DNA of 64,000 nt, taken from contig CM043943.1 of the NCBI GenBank assembly GCA_014529385.2, positions 101,599,855 through 101,663,854 on the forward strand, read 5' to 3'. The notes beneath the pieces were generated by a model that saw only the letters and a list, made by a program, of their open reading frames with translations, did not search any database and had not been told where the DNA came from. Shown piece after piece: positions 33,403 through 44,510 of the stretch. Within the stretch, counting starts at the first letter, position 1; the number at the start of each line of letters is the position of its first letter. A program made the position numbers and the translations under genes. This stretch comes from Adiantum capillus-veneris. Taxonomy: Eukaryota > Streptophyta > Polypodiopsida > Polypodiales > Pteridaceae.

Positions 33403-34147
33403 TGTATCAGTGCCATTTCTTTAAGCTCCACTAACCGGAGGCTCTGCATTTGTTCTTTGAGCCCTGTGCTTGCCAAGTCAAATGCGACTGTGGTAGCCTC
33501 TTATTTTGAATATCCGACAGCTAGTAGGTTTAGAAATGTGTTATACCTTGCTTCATTTGGCTCTGGCTACTCACTTTTGGGCTTAGCTTCTTCTTTTTGC
33601 TCTTGTTCTTGGCTCTGTTCTTGCCTTGACTCCTCTTGATCTTCAGGTTTGTCTTGCTCCTCTTTCTGTTGAGTTTGTGGAGGGCTACGAGGAGGTGGTG
33701 AGGGCAGTGGGCTGGACTCAGGGCTAGATGGTGGAGTTGTTGGCTTTTTCTTGAAATCCCTGTATGCCTTTGTCTTCCTCTCTCTCTCTCTTGGCCTTCC
33801 TACTCCTCCAGCAGTTGTCGTCGGACTTGCTCCACTTCGTCTTCTGTAAATGGTACATGTGGGATATTTTCCGCCGTGGCATCCTGAATTTCAAAATTCT
33901 TAATATAGTCGTCAAATATTTCTCTGTGCACCGTTCAGGATGATCCCGACATTGCTTCTAGAGACGGCTTCCATATCTCATTCAAATCTCCCTTGAGGGC
34001 TCTTTCGGCTCTGAAACTTTCCATTAGCCACTCTAGCCGTGACGCTCTCTGCGACTTTGTTTCTTTGACCGGCACTTGGACGCTCTCTTTTTCCCCTTTC
34101 TTCAGCTCTGGCTGCTCTTCTTGCACGGTCTCTAATCGGCGTTTCAA
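33403..34147 (-). pseudogene. E 3'-region charged ORFs
   Basis: Minus ORFs 34147-33935 (KESVQVPVKETKSQRASRLEWL) and 33915-33724 are basic/acidic and low in complexity, with stops between. The plus-strand reading of this region is Ser/Cys-rich shadow. It is likely the same decayed protein as the flanking ORFs. Confidence 0.4.
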
Positions 34148-34943
34148 CCTAGTGTGGCAACCCTTGGTGATTTGGGATGTTCCTCTTCCTTATCTTCCTT
34201 CAGCCGTAGCCAGTCATTTTGTGACGAAGGATCCGGCCATCTTCCTTTGGCGTGAAATGCCCCATAAACCACTTTCGTGATTAGCTCGCCCGGCACAATG
34301 TAGGTGGGGTTCTTGTTGCCCATCTTCACCACATTGTCATGTATATAAGCTACATAGTTGATACCTTTGGCTTGCTTTTCTGCATTGCCCAGGTGAAGGT
34401 TGTGGCAATTGCTCCAAGCGGCATTCTGTACTTTTGTGGCCGCTTTGTACACATATGGAAATACTGGTTGTACAGCTGACTCATGATTGCCGCTTTAGGG
34501 TTGGCAATGTCTTCAAAGTTGTAGTTGACTATCTTTTCTGTGTACACCTTTACTTCATCTCTTCTTTTGGTTACACTATCCCCTTTGCTCGAGAGGTTTA
34601 GTGTAGCTGCCACTACTCTCTCTGTGATTGAAATCTTGTTTGATTGTCGTCACAAATTCCCATACTCTTTTTATGTCGATTCTTGTCGGCACAGCTTCAA
34701 AATAATTGTGGAGATCTATTTTCTCCAGATCTCTGCCATCTTACTTCTAACGAACTCATTGAGCTCCCGCGGTAGCATGGGTAGCTCTATTACATTTCCT
34801 TCGGTGTCTTTGATCACGCCTTGGTAGATCTTTAGATCATTTGACTTTAGCAAGTCCTCTTGGATCCACGTGCTGGTTGGCTTTAGCGTTACTTCTGGGA
34901 TTACAAATGGCTCCACCTCTTCTAAGTAATCTTTTATGGTCAT
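34144..34943 (-). pseudogene. E 3'-region ORF, N-terminal part, unknown
   Basis: Three minus ORFs (34943-34716, 34613-34350, 34452-34144) give coding-like peptides, including KDYLEEVEPFVIPEVTLKP, MSQLYNQYFHMCTKRPQKY and NPTYIVPGELITKVVYGAFH. The first two share a frame and the third is shifted. I do not recognise the domain. The start may be 34943 (MTIKDYLEEVEPF), since the leader-like sequence begins just upstream. Confidence 0.45.
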
Positions 34944-34999
34944 CCTCTTCTTCTTTGCTGGTGACTTTGCGGGGCTGCCATAGATCCTATTGCACTCAG

Positions 35000-36050
35000 T
35001 AGTCTGAAGTTAGCGTTTTTTCCATATCAGCTGAGAAACTGAGTTTTAACCATCCAAATGACTTGAAAATTGAAAATAAAACTTAAAAGGAACTTGGGCA
35101 ACTGTGCATGTGATTACAGTACAATTTTGGCCAAAATTTATCATCTAGACATCCTACGCGTAGGATGTCTTTTTCATCAGATTTTGGTGTTACTTGGCAT
35201 GCTGGTGGTCCTTGGCCTATACAACATGGGTATATGATTGGAATTGGGTTTGGGCATCAAAAAGTGGATTTTTGGGCAGATTCAGGCTTTAGGCTCACAA
35301 ATTGGGTAGAATGTCCACAACAGGTGTCAAATGATATCCAAATGGGTTGAAAACTGATATATATGGGCTCCTTGCACCATGGTAATGGCTCCCATGATGT
35401 CATTCTTTGCACAGAAGGTCAAAAACATGCTGGAGACATCCTACGCGTAGGATGTCTATTTCATCAAAATGGCTTGAGATTTGTTCTGTGGGTAGATCTT
35501 GGCCTGTGGAACATGGCTATGTCCTTGGATTTTAATTTGGACAAGATTTGGTGTTGGTAAGACCATGTGTAGTGTTTTTGGGCTCAAAAAGTGTATCTTG
35601 GAGGTGTTGGGGGTCAAAAATGATTAGAATGGCTTCAAACTTGATATATGAGCTCTTGAAGGTAATATAAAAAGATCTGGAATGGAAAAACATCCTCTGT
35701 AGGCCAAAAATGTCAAATAGACATCCTACGCGTAGGATGTCTACTTCATCAACTTTTGCAAGTGACCACATAGATTTGTTGGCAATGTGCTCATGAATGT
35801 ATTGTGAAAGTTTCATGTGATTTGGAAAAGTTTTGGTACGCCTATGGCCCATTATTGCCTCTATGCCCTAACTTTGCGTTTTTTCCTATTTATGAGGTCA
35901 ATTTTGGCCCAAATGTGATGAAACCTGGTGGCTAGCATGTAAAGGCTATTTAGAAACTTTGTGCAATGAACAATGTTGGGTTTTGTGCCCAGAAATGGCT
36001 TTGAGATATCCTACGCATAGGATGTCTCCTGATGATTTTTTTATGGAAAC
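35000..36050 (-). other. Leader-type block with four palindromes inside the E 3' half
   Basis: Non-coding sequence with three exact copies of the 22-bp palindrome (35148-35169, 35435-35456, 35720-35741) and one variant (36005-36026). They are spaced about 280-290 bases apart within degenerate repeats. Elsewhere this sequence type lies next to a primer-binding site, but no such site or LTR follows here. It may mark an older element fused into E, or an internal regulatory region. Confidence 0.75.
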
Positions 36051-36112
36051 TGCTACTGGTGCCTGCCCTTAGTATCCCTGAGTCCCTTTTAAGCCTAATT
36101 TGAACAAAAAAG

Positions 36113-36703
36113 TCAAATAGATAGAAAGTAACTCCCTGTGTGGATTTCAGAGCCTCCAAGTCGTTTTCTGACTTTTGGAGTGCTTTTCGGTGATGAAATT
36201 TCTTGATGTTGGTCTCCATAGCTTCCCGATCCCTTGGGAATACTTGCCGTATGGTTTTTGTCGACTTTGGCTTCACCGGAGCTTCGTTTGGCAATTTCTC
36301 GCTCTAGAAGCACCCGTGGTTGCATTTACATGTCTTCAATGACTTGTGGTGGTCTACCACCATAGGACTTGGTTGTTGATGTTCTAGGAAAGCCGCTCGT
36401 GAACTTTGGTGGCAAACAGACATGCGGTTTGGCCGCGAGAGCTATTTGACGCTTTGTGTGTCTGATGCCGTTTCTGAAGTTTAGTGCGGCTTCGGGTCAC
36501 TTTCTGGTCATGTGGGCTACATAGACTTGTCGAGCATGTCGAGATGCTCCTACCCATGAATTTTGGTAGCATTTGGGCTCCTCTCCGCCGATTTCCCATT
36601 TGGTAGCCTCTTGCAGCGCTCTAGGAATTAGAGTTTTTCCCAATGGTTTTCTACTGCCTTTGGGTATCCAAGACTGGTCTCCTATGCTAGGGTAAGGTGC
36701 CAA
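36113..36703 (-). pseudogene. Decayed basic ORFs with a WIPK motif
   Basis: Overlapping minus ORFs (36703-36497, 36599-36384, 36325-36113) with many Arg/Lys/Ser residues. One contains SWIPKGSRKPLGK, resembling the IWIPK and LWLPK motifs at 38214-37792 and 45316-44511. Frames shift repeatedly, so no protein is intact. Confidence 0.35.
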
Positions 36704-37791
36704 TGAAGTCTCATTGCTTTTGGATTAGCCGTTAGGTGGTCACTTCTACTTGTAGGTCTCTACTTCCCGCTTTCTGTGTGAACCCTACGCTATTTTTCAC
36801 GACAAAACGACAAACAGGCGCGAAAAGCTCAAGGTGGTGAGTCTCCTCTCATGTCTGACGCCCGTCGGGTAGTCGTGCACGTCGTAGAAGCTGCTGGAAG
36901 TTACGTTCGCTCTAGGTGGCAGAAGCTCTCTCTCAAAGGTCAATAGTGGAAATGAGCTAAAAATGAAGTGAAAATTTCTTATAATGGACGTACTTGAACC
37001 ACTTTTCATGAAATTTGACATGTGCTTCCAACTTCTTGCGAGATGCGGTTTAGGCTCAAAAATTTCTTGATTTGTACTTCCTTTGCCCAGTTTACAAGAA
37101 ATTTGACGTTTCGGTCAAAATCTGGCCAAATCACGCTTTCCGCTCCAGTCTCATAATTGCACCCCCAATGTACCATAGGTTGTCCTATATTCATTGATCA
37201 TTCCCATATTTTTTGTTTTTCATTACGACCGTTTTTCACCTGCTTTTTATATTTTTGAAGTTTTTCTGCCGAAAATTAGTAAATTAGAAAGAAAAATAGC
37301 AAATCAAATCATAATAAATCAAAAACATCATCGCAAAACATTATATACACTTGCATGCAATTTTTATGTCCGGATTTCTCCGTTTTATCAATATTTTGTC
37401 CGAAAAATGGCTATTTTTACTTATATACACACACGTAGGGGCTTGATTTGGCGTTCGGTCCCATATACTTGTAGATTCATGCTGTATAAGGGCACATGTA
37501 CTCGTATTAGTCCAGAAAATTTCACAATCAAACAACAAACCTTAAAAATAGTGGAAAAACATGTCCTTTTTTTTCTTTTTCCGCCATTGGGTCCGCATTT
37601 GAGAATGCCTCCCCCCCTCCTAGCCAGAGTCCTCCCAGAAGACAAGGTATCGCCTCGGAGTATGTGCCGTGCACGGGTTGAGAAAATTGTGCTAATGCTT
37701 GGCCGTGTAATGTGGCCCTATATTATGCATACTCGATCATTGCATGGAAAAATGAATGTTGTGCAAGAGAAGGGTGTAAGCAAGATGCTTA
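36704..37791. other. No supported gene
   Basis: Mixed sequence. The plus ORF at 37194-37808 (204 codons) is Phe/Ile/Arg-rich without any domain and lies opposite the coding sense of its neighbours, so I do not call it. Confidence 0.4.
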
Positions 37792-38214
37792 TTAGCATTC
37801 GCCGTTGAGGTTTCCTGTTTTCTTTGCAAGTAAAAGGTGTAACTCTATTACTCTTTGTTTGATTGTATTTCTTGCAAAAATCGCTTGCTTTGCCGCTACT
37901 GTGGATATGGCCATATTGGTCTCCTCGGAGAGAATTTTCGTGGAGGAATTGGCCGTAGACCGTGTATCTTTTGCTTTCCATTGGTAGCTTGTCTTTCCCG
38001 ATTTTTGTAGGTTTATTGCTACTGCATTGGTTACCATTGTTTTGTTGCTAAGGGGCATCCACCTAGAGCGGTTTGTTGGTTTCTTATGTAGTTGTCTGCT
38101 TCCCGATGTTGCTTGTACTGAAGGGAGTTTCTTTTGCTTCGGTTTTGGGATCCAGATGCGAGTCGTATTTGAGTTGGTGCTGAGCATTTTCTTAGGGATC
38201 CATATCTTTTTCAT
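37792..38214 (-). CDS. E ORF after protease-like domain, IWIPK motifs
   Basis: A 140-residue basic ORF with KKIWIPKKM and RIWIPKPKQKK near its N-terminus. A elements carry RIWLPKMP and KLWLPKPQ at the equivalent place after their protease-like ORF. Function unknown. It lies in a different frame from the protease-like ORF upstream. Confidence 0.4.
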   Translation of the reverse strand: MKKIWIPKKMLSTNSNTTRIWIPKPKQKKLPSVQATSGSRQLHKKPTNRSRWMPLSNKTMVTNAVAINLQKSGKTSYQWKAKDTRSTANSSTKILSEETNMAISTVAAKQAIFARNTIKQRVIELHLLLAKKTGNLNGEC

Positions 38215-38376
38215 CCTTGGGTTTTGGTTGAACTATCTGTTTCTGTTGAATTCTTCCGTTGTATTGTGGTTTGTCTGCCATGTCACTTCTATCCTTCCGC
38301 ACCCATACTTGTTTTTCTCATGTTGCTAACTCTTATTTGTTCATTGCGGTAGGTGACTTCTTATGCATGTAGTGAG

Positions 38377-38584
38377 CCCGGGGCGGTCACTTTTTAGAAT
38401 GTGTATGATATCACGTGAGTTAACCTGAGAGGATTATTAAAAGACCAAAATGTATACATACAGAGGGAGGTGGGGGTTTTTTAAATAGGCTCACAGTGTA
38501 AGTATAGTATGTATATTGGGATATTATTAATTACCTCTTGAACGCACATGATATAGGGGTCTTTTGATAAGTGACTGCCCCGGG
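38377..38584. mobile_element. 208-bp MITE with 8-bp target duplication
   Basis: Terminal inverted repeats CCCGGGGCGGTCACTTTTTA (left) and CCCGGGGCAGTCACTTATCA (right, complement) agree at 17 of 20 positions. GTAGTGAG flanks it at 38369-38376 and 38585-38592 (the next base also matches, so 9 bp is possible). It has no coding capacity. The 8-bp duplication suggests hAT mobilisation; 9 would suggest Mutator. It truncates the protease-like ORF that starts at 39070. Confidence 0.85.
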
Positions 38585-39070
38585 GTAGTGAGCATGGTTG
38601 GTAGTTCCCTGTTTGCTTTTTAGTGGCACCCTTCCTTTTGGCTTTTTCTCTAGTGATTGCATTGCTGGCAGCTGATTATTCCGGGGTTGCTGAGCAAAGG
38701 CTACCACCTGTTGTTCTTGTGCATGCTGAATATTGACCGCATTTGCATTCCAATCTATCTGCACATTGTACTCTTTTTGCCAAGGTTGTCCGAACAACAT
38801 GGGCTGTTGTGTGCTTTCATCCTTGACCACATAAAACTTGTGTGGGTAAATATATTGATGTACTTGTACATGCAATATAATCCATCCCAATGTTTTTAGC
38901 GAATGTGATGTACTACTTTCCAGCACTTGTGGAGTAGGATGAAGTTGACCTGTGGGTTTGAGCCGTTTATATAGTCTATAAGAGATCAAATTTGCTTGAG
39001 CTCCAGAATCAAGCAATGTCGTCGATTCAACCTGATTGCTACCCACTTTGACTGCAATTATTGGCTCCAC
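38531..39070 (-). pseudogene. PR-like: Second protease-like domain, downstream of integrase
   Basis: Residues 15-115 look like a retropepsin: STTLLDSGAQANLISYRLYK with an intact D-S-G, then FYVVKD, MLFGQPWQKEYNVQIDW. It is in the same frame as the integrase ORFs, separated by a charged stretch with two stop codons, so it may be a C-terminal extension of Pol. E already has a normal protease before RT. The last 18 or so residues come from the inserted MITE. Confidence 0.65.
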
Positions 39071-39253
39071 TATGTCTTCATCAAAATTCGTTAGTCAAAT
39101 GGCATTGATTCGCAACGGTGTACCACATTGTTGTTGTTGTCGCAGAAGTCTTCTTTTTGCAATGCGTTCTTTTGCCTCTGCTTGAGCTTCTTCTCGTACC
39201 CTCTGTTTCTCCTTCATCCGTTGTTTTTCTTGATGGATTTGTTGAAGCATATC

Positions 39254-39529
39254 CTATTTTAGTTGTATATGATATTTATTCAATCGACACTCACTAATCC
39301 AATTTGACATTTCTTCACCTACTAATGTAGCAAGTTTGACAGCTCCACTTTGTGATAGGTCACTAATCACAAAGGGTCCCATCCCTCTCTTTTTTAGTTT
39401 CTTGGCATGTTGCTTCAATGTATAAACAAGTACATAATCATCTGTTTTGAACTCCTTCATGCGCACATGCTTGTCAAAAAAATCCTTTTGTCTTCTCTTT
39501 TTAGCATAGATCGAAGCTACAGCTCTCAA
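39254..39529 (-). pseudogene. INT: E integrase C-terminal domain
   Basis: It has KDFFDKHVRMKEFKTDDYVLVY, KKLKKRGMGPFVISDLSQSGAVKL and NKYHIQL. This is the usual pattern of the Ty3/gypsy integrase C-terminus (F..GD.VL...GPF.I...G...L...N...LK.Y), here with D for G in the GD position. It is in frame with the core upstream but separated by stops. Confidence 0.8.
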
Positions 39530-39607
39530 GCGAAGTTCATCTAGATTTTCAAGGTCATCTATTCTTGAAGAGAGATCATGCCTTGTCCATTCTAAGCGTT
39601 TCTCTAC

Positions 39608-40228
39608 TCACAGAGTTGGGATTAAAAACTCTATGGCTAATATAGCATTTAGGCCCATCACCATGTTGTACGGTTTCGTTCCTATCGATGTTTTGTAAGC
39701 TACCCTGTATGCCCATGGTGTTGAGTGTAGCTGCTGATCCCAATCTGTTCTTGACTCTGATAAAATTTTAGTGAGAATCGTGCATAGTGTTTTATTTGTG
39801 GCTTGAGCTTGTCCATTTGCCTGTGGATGATATGGAGCATATTTTCTATGTATGACCATGAATTCCTCTAGCAGATATTCAATGACTTCATTAAGAAAAT
39901 GTGTTCCTCGATCACTGACAATTTCTATTGGTAAATCGTATTGTACAAAAACATTCTCATACAAAAATTATGCAGTTGTTCGTGCATCTGCTTTTTTTGT
40001 TGCCTTGGCTTTCGCCCATTTTGTGAGATAGTCCGTAGCCACGATGATATATTGGGTATGGGTGCGATATGCAGGGGGTGAAATAGGTCCCACAAAATCA
40101 ATGCCCCATTTTCCAAATACCCTTGCTCCCATCATTGGCGGTAGTGGCATCTCATCTCTCTTTATCGGCACCTCGGTGCGTTGACAAGCGTCACAACGCT
40201 TTACAAACTCGTCAGCATCCATATGCAA
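39608..40228 (-). pseudogene. INT: E integrase catalytic core
   Basis: Two in-frame ORFs joined across a TAA-type stop at about 39968. The first has CDACQRTE and GIDFVGPISPP...IIVATDYLTKWAKA, the first catalytic Asp region. The second has VSDRGTHFLNEVIEYLLEEF, the second Asp, and YHPQANGQAQATNKTL. The family has Glu in NGQ(A/V)EATNK; here the codon is CAA, Gln, so the DDE triad is incomplete. This copy cannot be an active integrase. Confidence 0.88.
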
Positions 40229-40297
40229 TGTAGACCACCATATTCCTATGGGTTAAGACAATTTTTGTCGTCTTATCACCTGAATAATGGCCTCTAC

Positions 40298-40591
40298 TTA
40301 TTCCTCCATGTGCATGTATTCACTTTTACTTGCACAGATTCTAAGTTGATTGTCCTTTCCTCGCTTATAGAGTTGGTTCCCAATTAACCAAAAGTCACAA
40401 GCCTCCAGCTCTATATCCCTTTTCCGTGCTGTTGTTATGTTTTCAAGAAATGTCCTTGTGGTTAAGAAATCAATGATATATTGACTCCATGCAGGTGCAA
40501 TGTTTACCTGAAACAATGTCGCGTGATCCACTGGTCGGTTGGCACTACATATATTACACTTGTTAACATAAGCATGTGTGTCGGCATACAT
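40298..40591 (-). pseudogene. E RNase H/integrase linker region
   Basis: It has CNICSANRPVDHATLFQVNIAPAWSQYIIDFL, then LEACDFWLIGNQLYKRGKDNQLRIC, the usual sequence between RNase H and the integrase zinc-binding region. It is in the integrase frame. Confidence 0.6.
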
Positions 40592-40612
40592 AGTCGGCCA
40601 ATAAACCCCTAA

Positions 40613-40966
40613 CTATTTCAGTCTTTGGTGTGTTTTCACTGTTGAACAATGAAATGCACAATCCTGGATATGTGCTTCTTCCATATAACACTTGAATTCC
40701 TCTGGATTTATACATAGTCGTAGAATCTGGTCCGATCCTAGGTGATACAGCCGTCCTGCAATCAACTGAAAGCTTTTTGTTTGTCGAATTGTTTGTTGTT
40801 TGGATCTGTTTTCCATGTTATCAAACCTACCTCCAAAGGAAATAATGCTAAAAATTTCCTGAGACCATTTGGGTATCATTTCAATATTGAAAAGATAAGC
40901 ATCTAGTATGTCATCATCTACTCCTTCAGGAGGTTCCCCGTTGTGTATCCTTGAAAGATGATCCAC
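40613..40966 (-). pseudogene. E RNase H end and linker, frameshifted
   Basis: MDHLSRIHNGEPPEGVDDDI is the conserved end of the RNase H region, where the frame changes from the RT ORF (shift near 40950). The rest leads toward the integrase. Confidence 0.7.
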
Positions 40967-42241
40967 CCGTACATGAGTTTTACCCTTTTGACTACCATTG
41001 TAAAATCAAACTCTAGCAATATAATAAACCAGCGTACAATCCTCCCTGTATTGCATGGTTTATTTACCAGATACAAAAGAGCTTGATGATCTATAAAGAA
41101 CACAAAGTTGTTTGCGAGTAAATAATGCCGAAATTTCTTTACAGCATAGATCATTCCTAACCCCTCTCTTTCGGTGGTTGTGTAGTTCTTTTCCGCACTA
41201 TTTAACTGTCGGCTTGCGTAACAAACTGGAAAATCCATTGTTCCGTCTCCAGGTTGAGCCAAAATACTCCCAATTGCATGTGCAGATGCATCAATGTGAA
41301 CATGGAATATTTTTTCCCAAACCGGTGCTTTAAGTACAGGTGCTGATACAAGGGTTTCCTTCAGCTTTTGGAATGAAGTTTCACACTCCTCAGTCCAGTC
41401 GAAGCTGACTAACAATCGATACAGAGGTTGTGCGATGACTGCATGCATATATATGAATCTTCGATAATATCCGCAGTGTCCCATGAAGGATTGCACTTGT
41501 TTCGCATTAGTAGGCCTGGGCAGGTCTACTATGACTTTGATTTTGTCTAGGTCGGTGGTTATGCCATTTCTTGTGACAATGTGTCCTGAGATGCGGCCTT
41601 GCCTAACCATGAAAATGCACTTTTCCGGGTTAAGACAGATTCGATATGTTCTGCATTTTTCAAATATCTTTTGCAAATGGTCAATATGTTCCTCTCGTAG
41701 AAGAGAGTGTACACAAAGGTCATCCATGTATATTTCTAAGAATATTCTCAAGTATTCTTTGAACGCGTGCATCATTAACCTTTGAAAGGTAGCAGGGGCA
41801 TTAGTTAAGCCAAAAGGCATAACTCTATATGCATATATTCCCCATTCTATGGCAAACGCTGTTTTGTGTTGATCCTCTATTGCAATTGCTAGTTGGTTGT
41901 ATCATGAAAACCCATCTAGAAAGGAATAAGCTCGTTTTCCGCCCACCCTCTCAAGTACATGTTCTGTGATCGGCAAGGGATAATTATCCCTTATGGTGGC
42001 TGCATTTACCTTTTTGAGGTTTACACACACTCACAGTTTGTTGTTCTTCTTGGGGACTACCACAATGGGTGACACCCAATCTGTATGTTCGATTTAATAG
42101 ATGAATTCAGCATCCATCAGCTTGTCAATCTCCTCTTTGATTCGTTTAGCAAATGTGTCATTATATGTATAAGGACGCTGTTCGCTAGGTTTGGCATCTG
42201 ATTTCAAAGGAATTGTATGTTGGCATATTGATGCATCAACT
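40918..42241 (-). pseudogene. RT-RH: E reverse transcriptase-RNase H
   Basis: Reads on the minus strand from the A insertion (42241). Blocks in order: IPLKSDAKP, VSPIVVVPKK, the LDGFS region, MPFGLTNAPATFQRLM, YMDDLCVHS (the YxDD active site), GRISGHIVT, and RNase H with VHIDASAHAIG, NYTTTEREGLGMIYAVKKFRHYL and FIDHQALLYL. Three in-frame stops (42094-42096, 42031-42033, 41902-41904) and a shift near 40950 kill it. Its N-terminal flank continues beyond A at 62480. Confidence 0.92.
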
Positions 42242-43295
42242 TGTTGGACGGATACGCCGCGACGGACGTCAGCATAGCGAGAACTCACCTAACATATAAT
42301 GTCAACTGAGGACGGAGCTCGACCCGTAGGCGCATGGAAGCAAGCAAAGGGTGTCAACCTCTACTCGACCGACTAATGACTACTTCCTACAGAGATATCA
42401 AATCTACATGCCATCGGTTATGTGAATGTGAGAGTCTCCTATGAATCTACCGCAAGTCGAAAGCCCATTAGACGTTCTTGAAACGTTATGAAACTTGAGG
42501 AATATCCTATCAACACCAATAGGCCACTCTCCCTAAGGTCCGTGACCAAAAAAACCTACCCAATACCCTCCGTGCAGAAAACGCCTACGATGTCTGGCCG
42601 GTTTTTGCAGGTCGCATTTTTGAAAACTAAAGTGCCTAATGTGTAGCTCTACTCGCTCTGATCGTGGATATGCTCAAATGCAGAAACGGACAACAGTTAC
42701 TCACCGAAACTCCAAAAGTAGCTCGCGGGTGAATCTGCCAAAACATAGACGAACGCGTGTGATGTAGGCATCAATGCGTAGCTCTCCTTGTGGGCAACAC
42801 ACTGCTGCTCTGCGTTTGCGATTGTGGCCACCGTATCTCCTGTAGCACACACACACACACTCTCACAGTCTCCCAACGACACAGAAGATCAGATTATTAG
42901 AAGTCTCTTTACAAAGCTTTAGGTTTTGGCTTATATACTAAGCCTTAGAAAACCTAATGTCCGACCAAAATGACCTGATTTGTCCCTAGGCTTCTATAGA
43001 GATTAAGTACAACACTGTGAGCTGGCTTTGCTTATCCAACAAGCATATGTGGCCAAAATACAATTGCCGACTTAAAATATGAAGTTCCCGTAAACATTAC
43101 AAAAGTGGCCGTAATGGCTCAAAATAATAATAACGGGATATTCGATGATGTCCATGAGCTTGTATCTTCATATTACAGCATCCATCTTCGTCTTCATCAC
43201 TTCATCAACATCTTTATTTGAAAACTTTAGAGAATATTTGAGTAATCTTCATGGAATCTTTGTGGAAGCGTTGTTGAGAGGTTGACCTGTCAACA
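42242..43295 (-). mobile_element. A 3' LTR
   Basis: It starts TGTTGGACGG and ends GTCAACA, 1054 bp. The minus-strand TATA candidate is at 42931-42937. The polypurine tract CTCTCCCCCTCC (plus view) lies at 43296-43307. Confidence 0.92.
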
Positions 43296-43307
43296 CTCTC
43301 CCCCTCC
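43296..43307 (-). promoter_or_regulatory. A polypurine tract
   Basis: Minus-strand GGAGGGGGAGAG directly before the 3' LTR. Confidence 0.85.
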
Positions 43308-44510
43308 GAAGTCTTGTCGTCCTCAACAAGACCCTATGTCTGCAGTGGCCTTGATGAGTGCTTCATGTTTTGGTGTTGGTTGAAGATTTTTTTGTTGCAG
43401 TTGCTTCTACCAGATGCTTTGTATTTTGTAGAGGTACCTTTTTCTTGTACATGTAGTGTAGTTGAAGCCATAGCTCTCCCCCTTCGATTGGTTGTTGTAG
43501 CATGAATAAGTCGAGTGAGGTTTGTTGTTGTAGCAAGTCTTTATCTTGGCATCTCTGTATTGTTTGTTCTTTGGGTGTCATCGTGCATGTGTAAACTTGA
43601 AGCCTTTTTTGAATTTTTTCTAGGCCGCTCCCCTTTGTCTCTAGTTGATGAGCATGTAGTTGTTTGGGGATGTCGTTGGTCTTCTTTTCTGTGTTTTTAT
43701 AAGAAAAATAAAATAGTAAAAAATAAAATGTGGCGTATATTACAAAATGAAGGTCATGGATACCTGGATAGGACTAAAGGGAAAAACCCAGTGGGAAAAA
43801 AATGCCTTTAGTCACCATTAAATGTGAGGCTATATGTACTTATGTTTTGATGTAACCGAGTTTTGCTGAGTTAAAGTACTTATGGCCATATGGCTACTAT
43901 TATTGACTTGATATACATTGGATAAGTGTTAGTAGCTTCAAGTCAGAGTCGTTGTTGTTGAGCAAATGCTTATGAAACCTGTTATCGCTTCGTCATCGTC
44001 ATTTTGTTGTGTAAGTGCATGGGTGGAACACAAATTGTGTCAAATACAAATGTCCAATGATGGGTCATTATATATGCTTGCTCAGATAGATGCATGGGAA
44101 ACAATATGCGATGCGAGAGGAGTTTGAATGGGTGCTTCCAGGAGTGAACATAGCTAGAGAAGCAAAAATATATTTGACTTCAAGAGCTGCCGTTACTCAC
44201 AAGAAGGGTTTTGTCGACGAGGTTTTTTCCACTCTCCTCACTGTGTTCATGTGCGTGAGTGTTTTCTGGACTACTCTGCCACTCCACCATTTAAAATAGT
44301 AGACTTCGACTCTTATGCTCACGTGTCCAGCATGAGCGACCGTATTTTACAATATGCTCAACTCTTCTAGGTTGAGCTATAATCTAAATATCTAGACTCA
44401 TAGACCACAAAAAATATTAAGACATGAAGCTTGGGTCTGACGCTTGCTCATTTAGTGGCTTAGCTACCCGACTCTTGACTCTTATGCCATGATTTTTATG
44501 GCGACTTGAC
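43308..44510 (-). other. A 3' untranslated region, no gene seen
   Basis: About 1.2 kb between the last ORF and the polypurine tract. Only short ORFs without domain or coding bias are present. Possible remnants of coding sequence cannot be recognised. Confidence 0.45.

Noticed and set aside
37194-37808. 204-codon plus ORF
   Set aside because: Aromatic/basic composition without domain, antisense to neighbouring coding remains; probably chance in AT-rich DNA.
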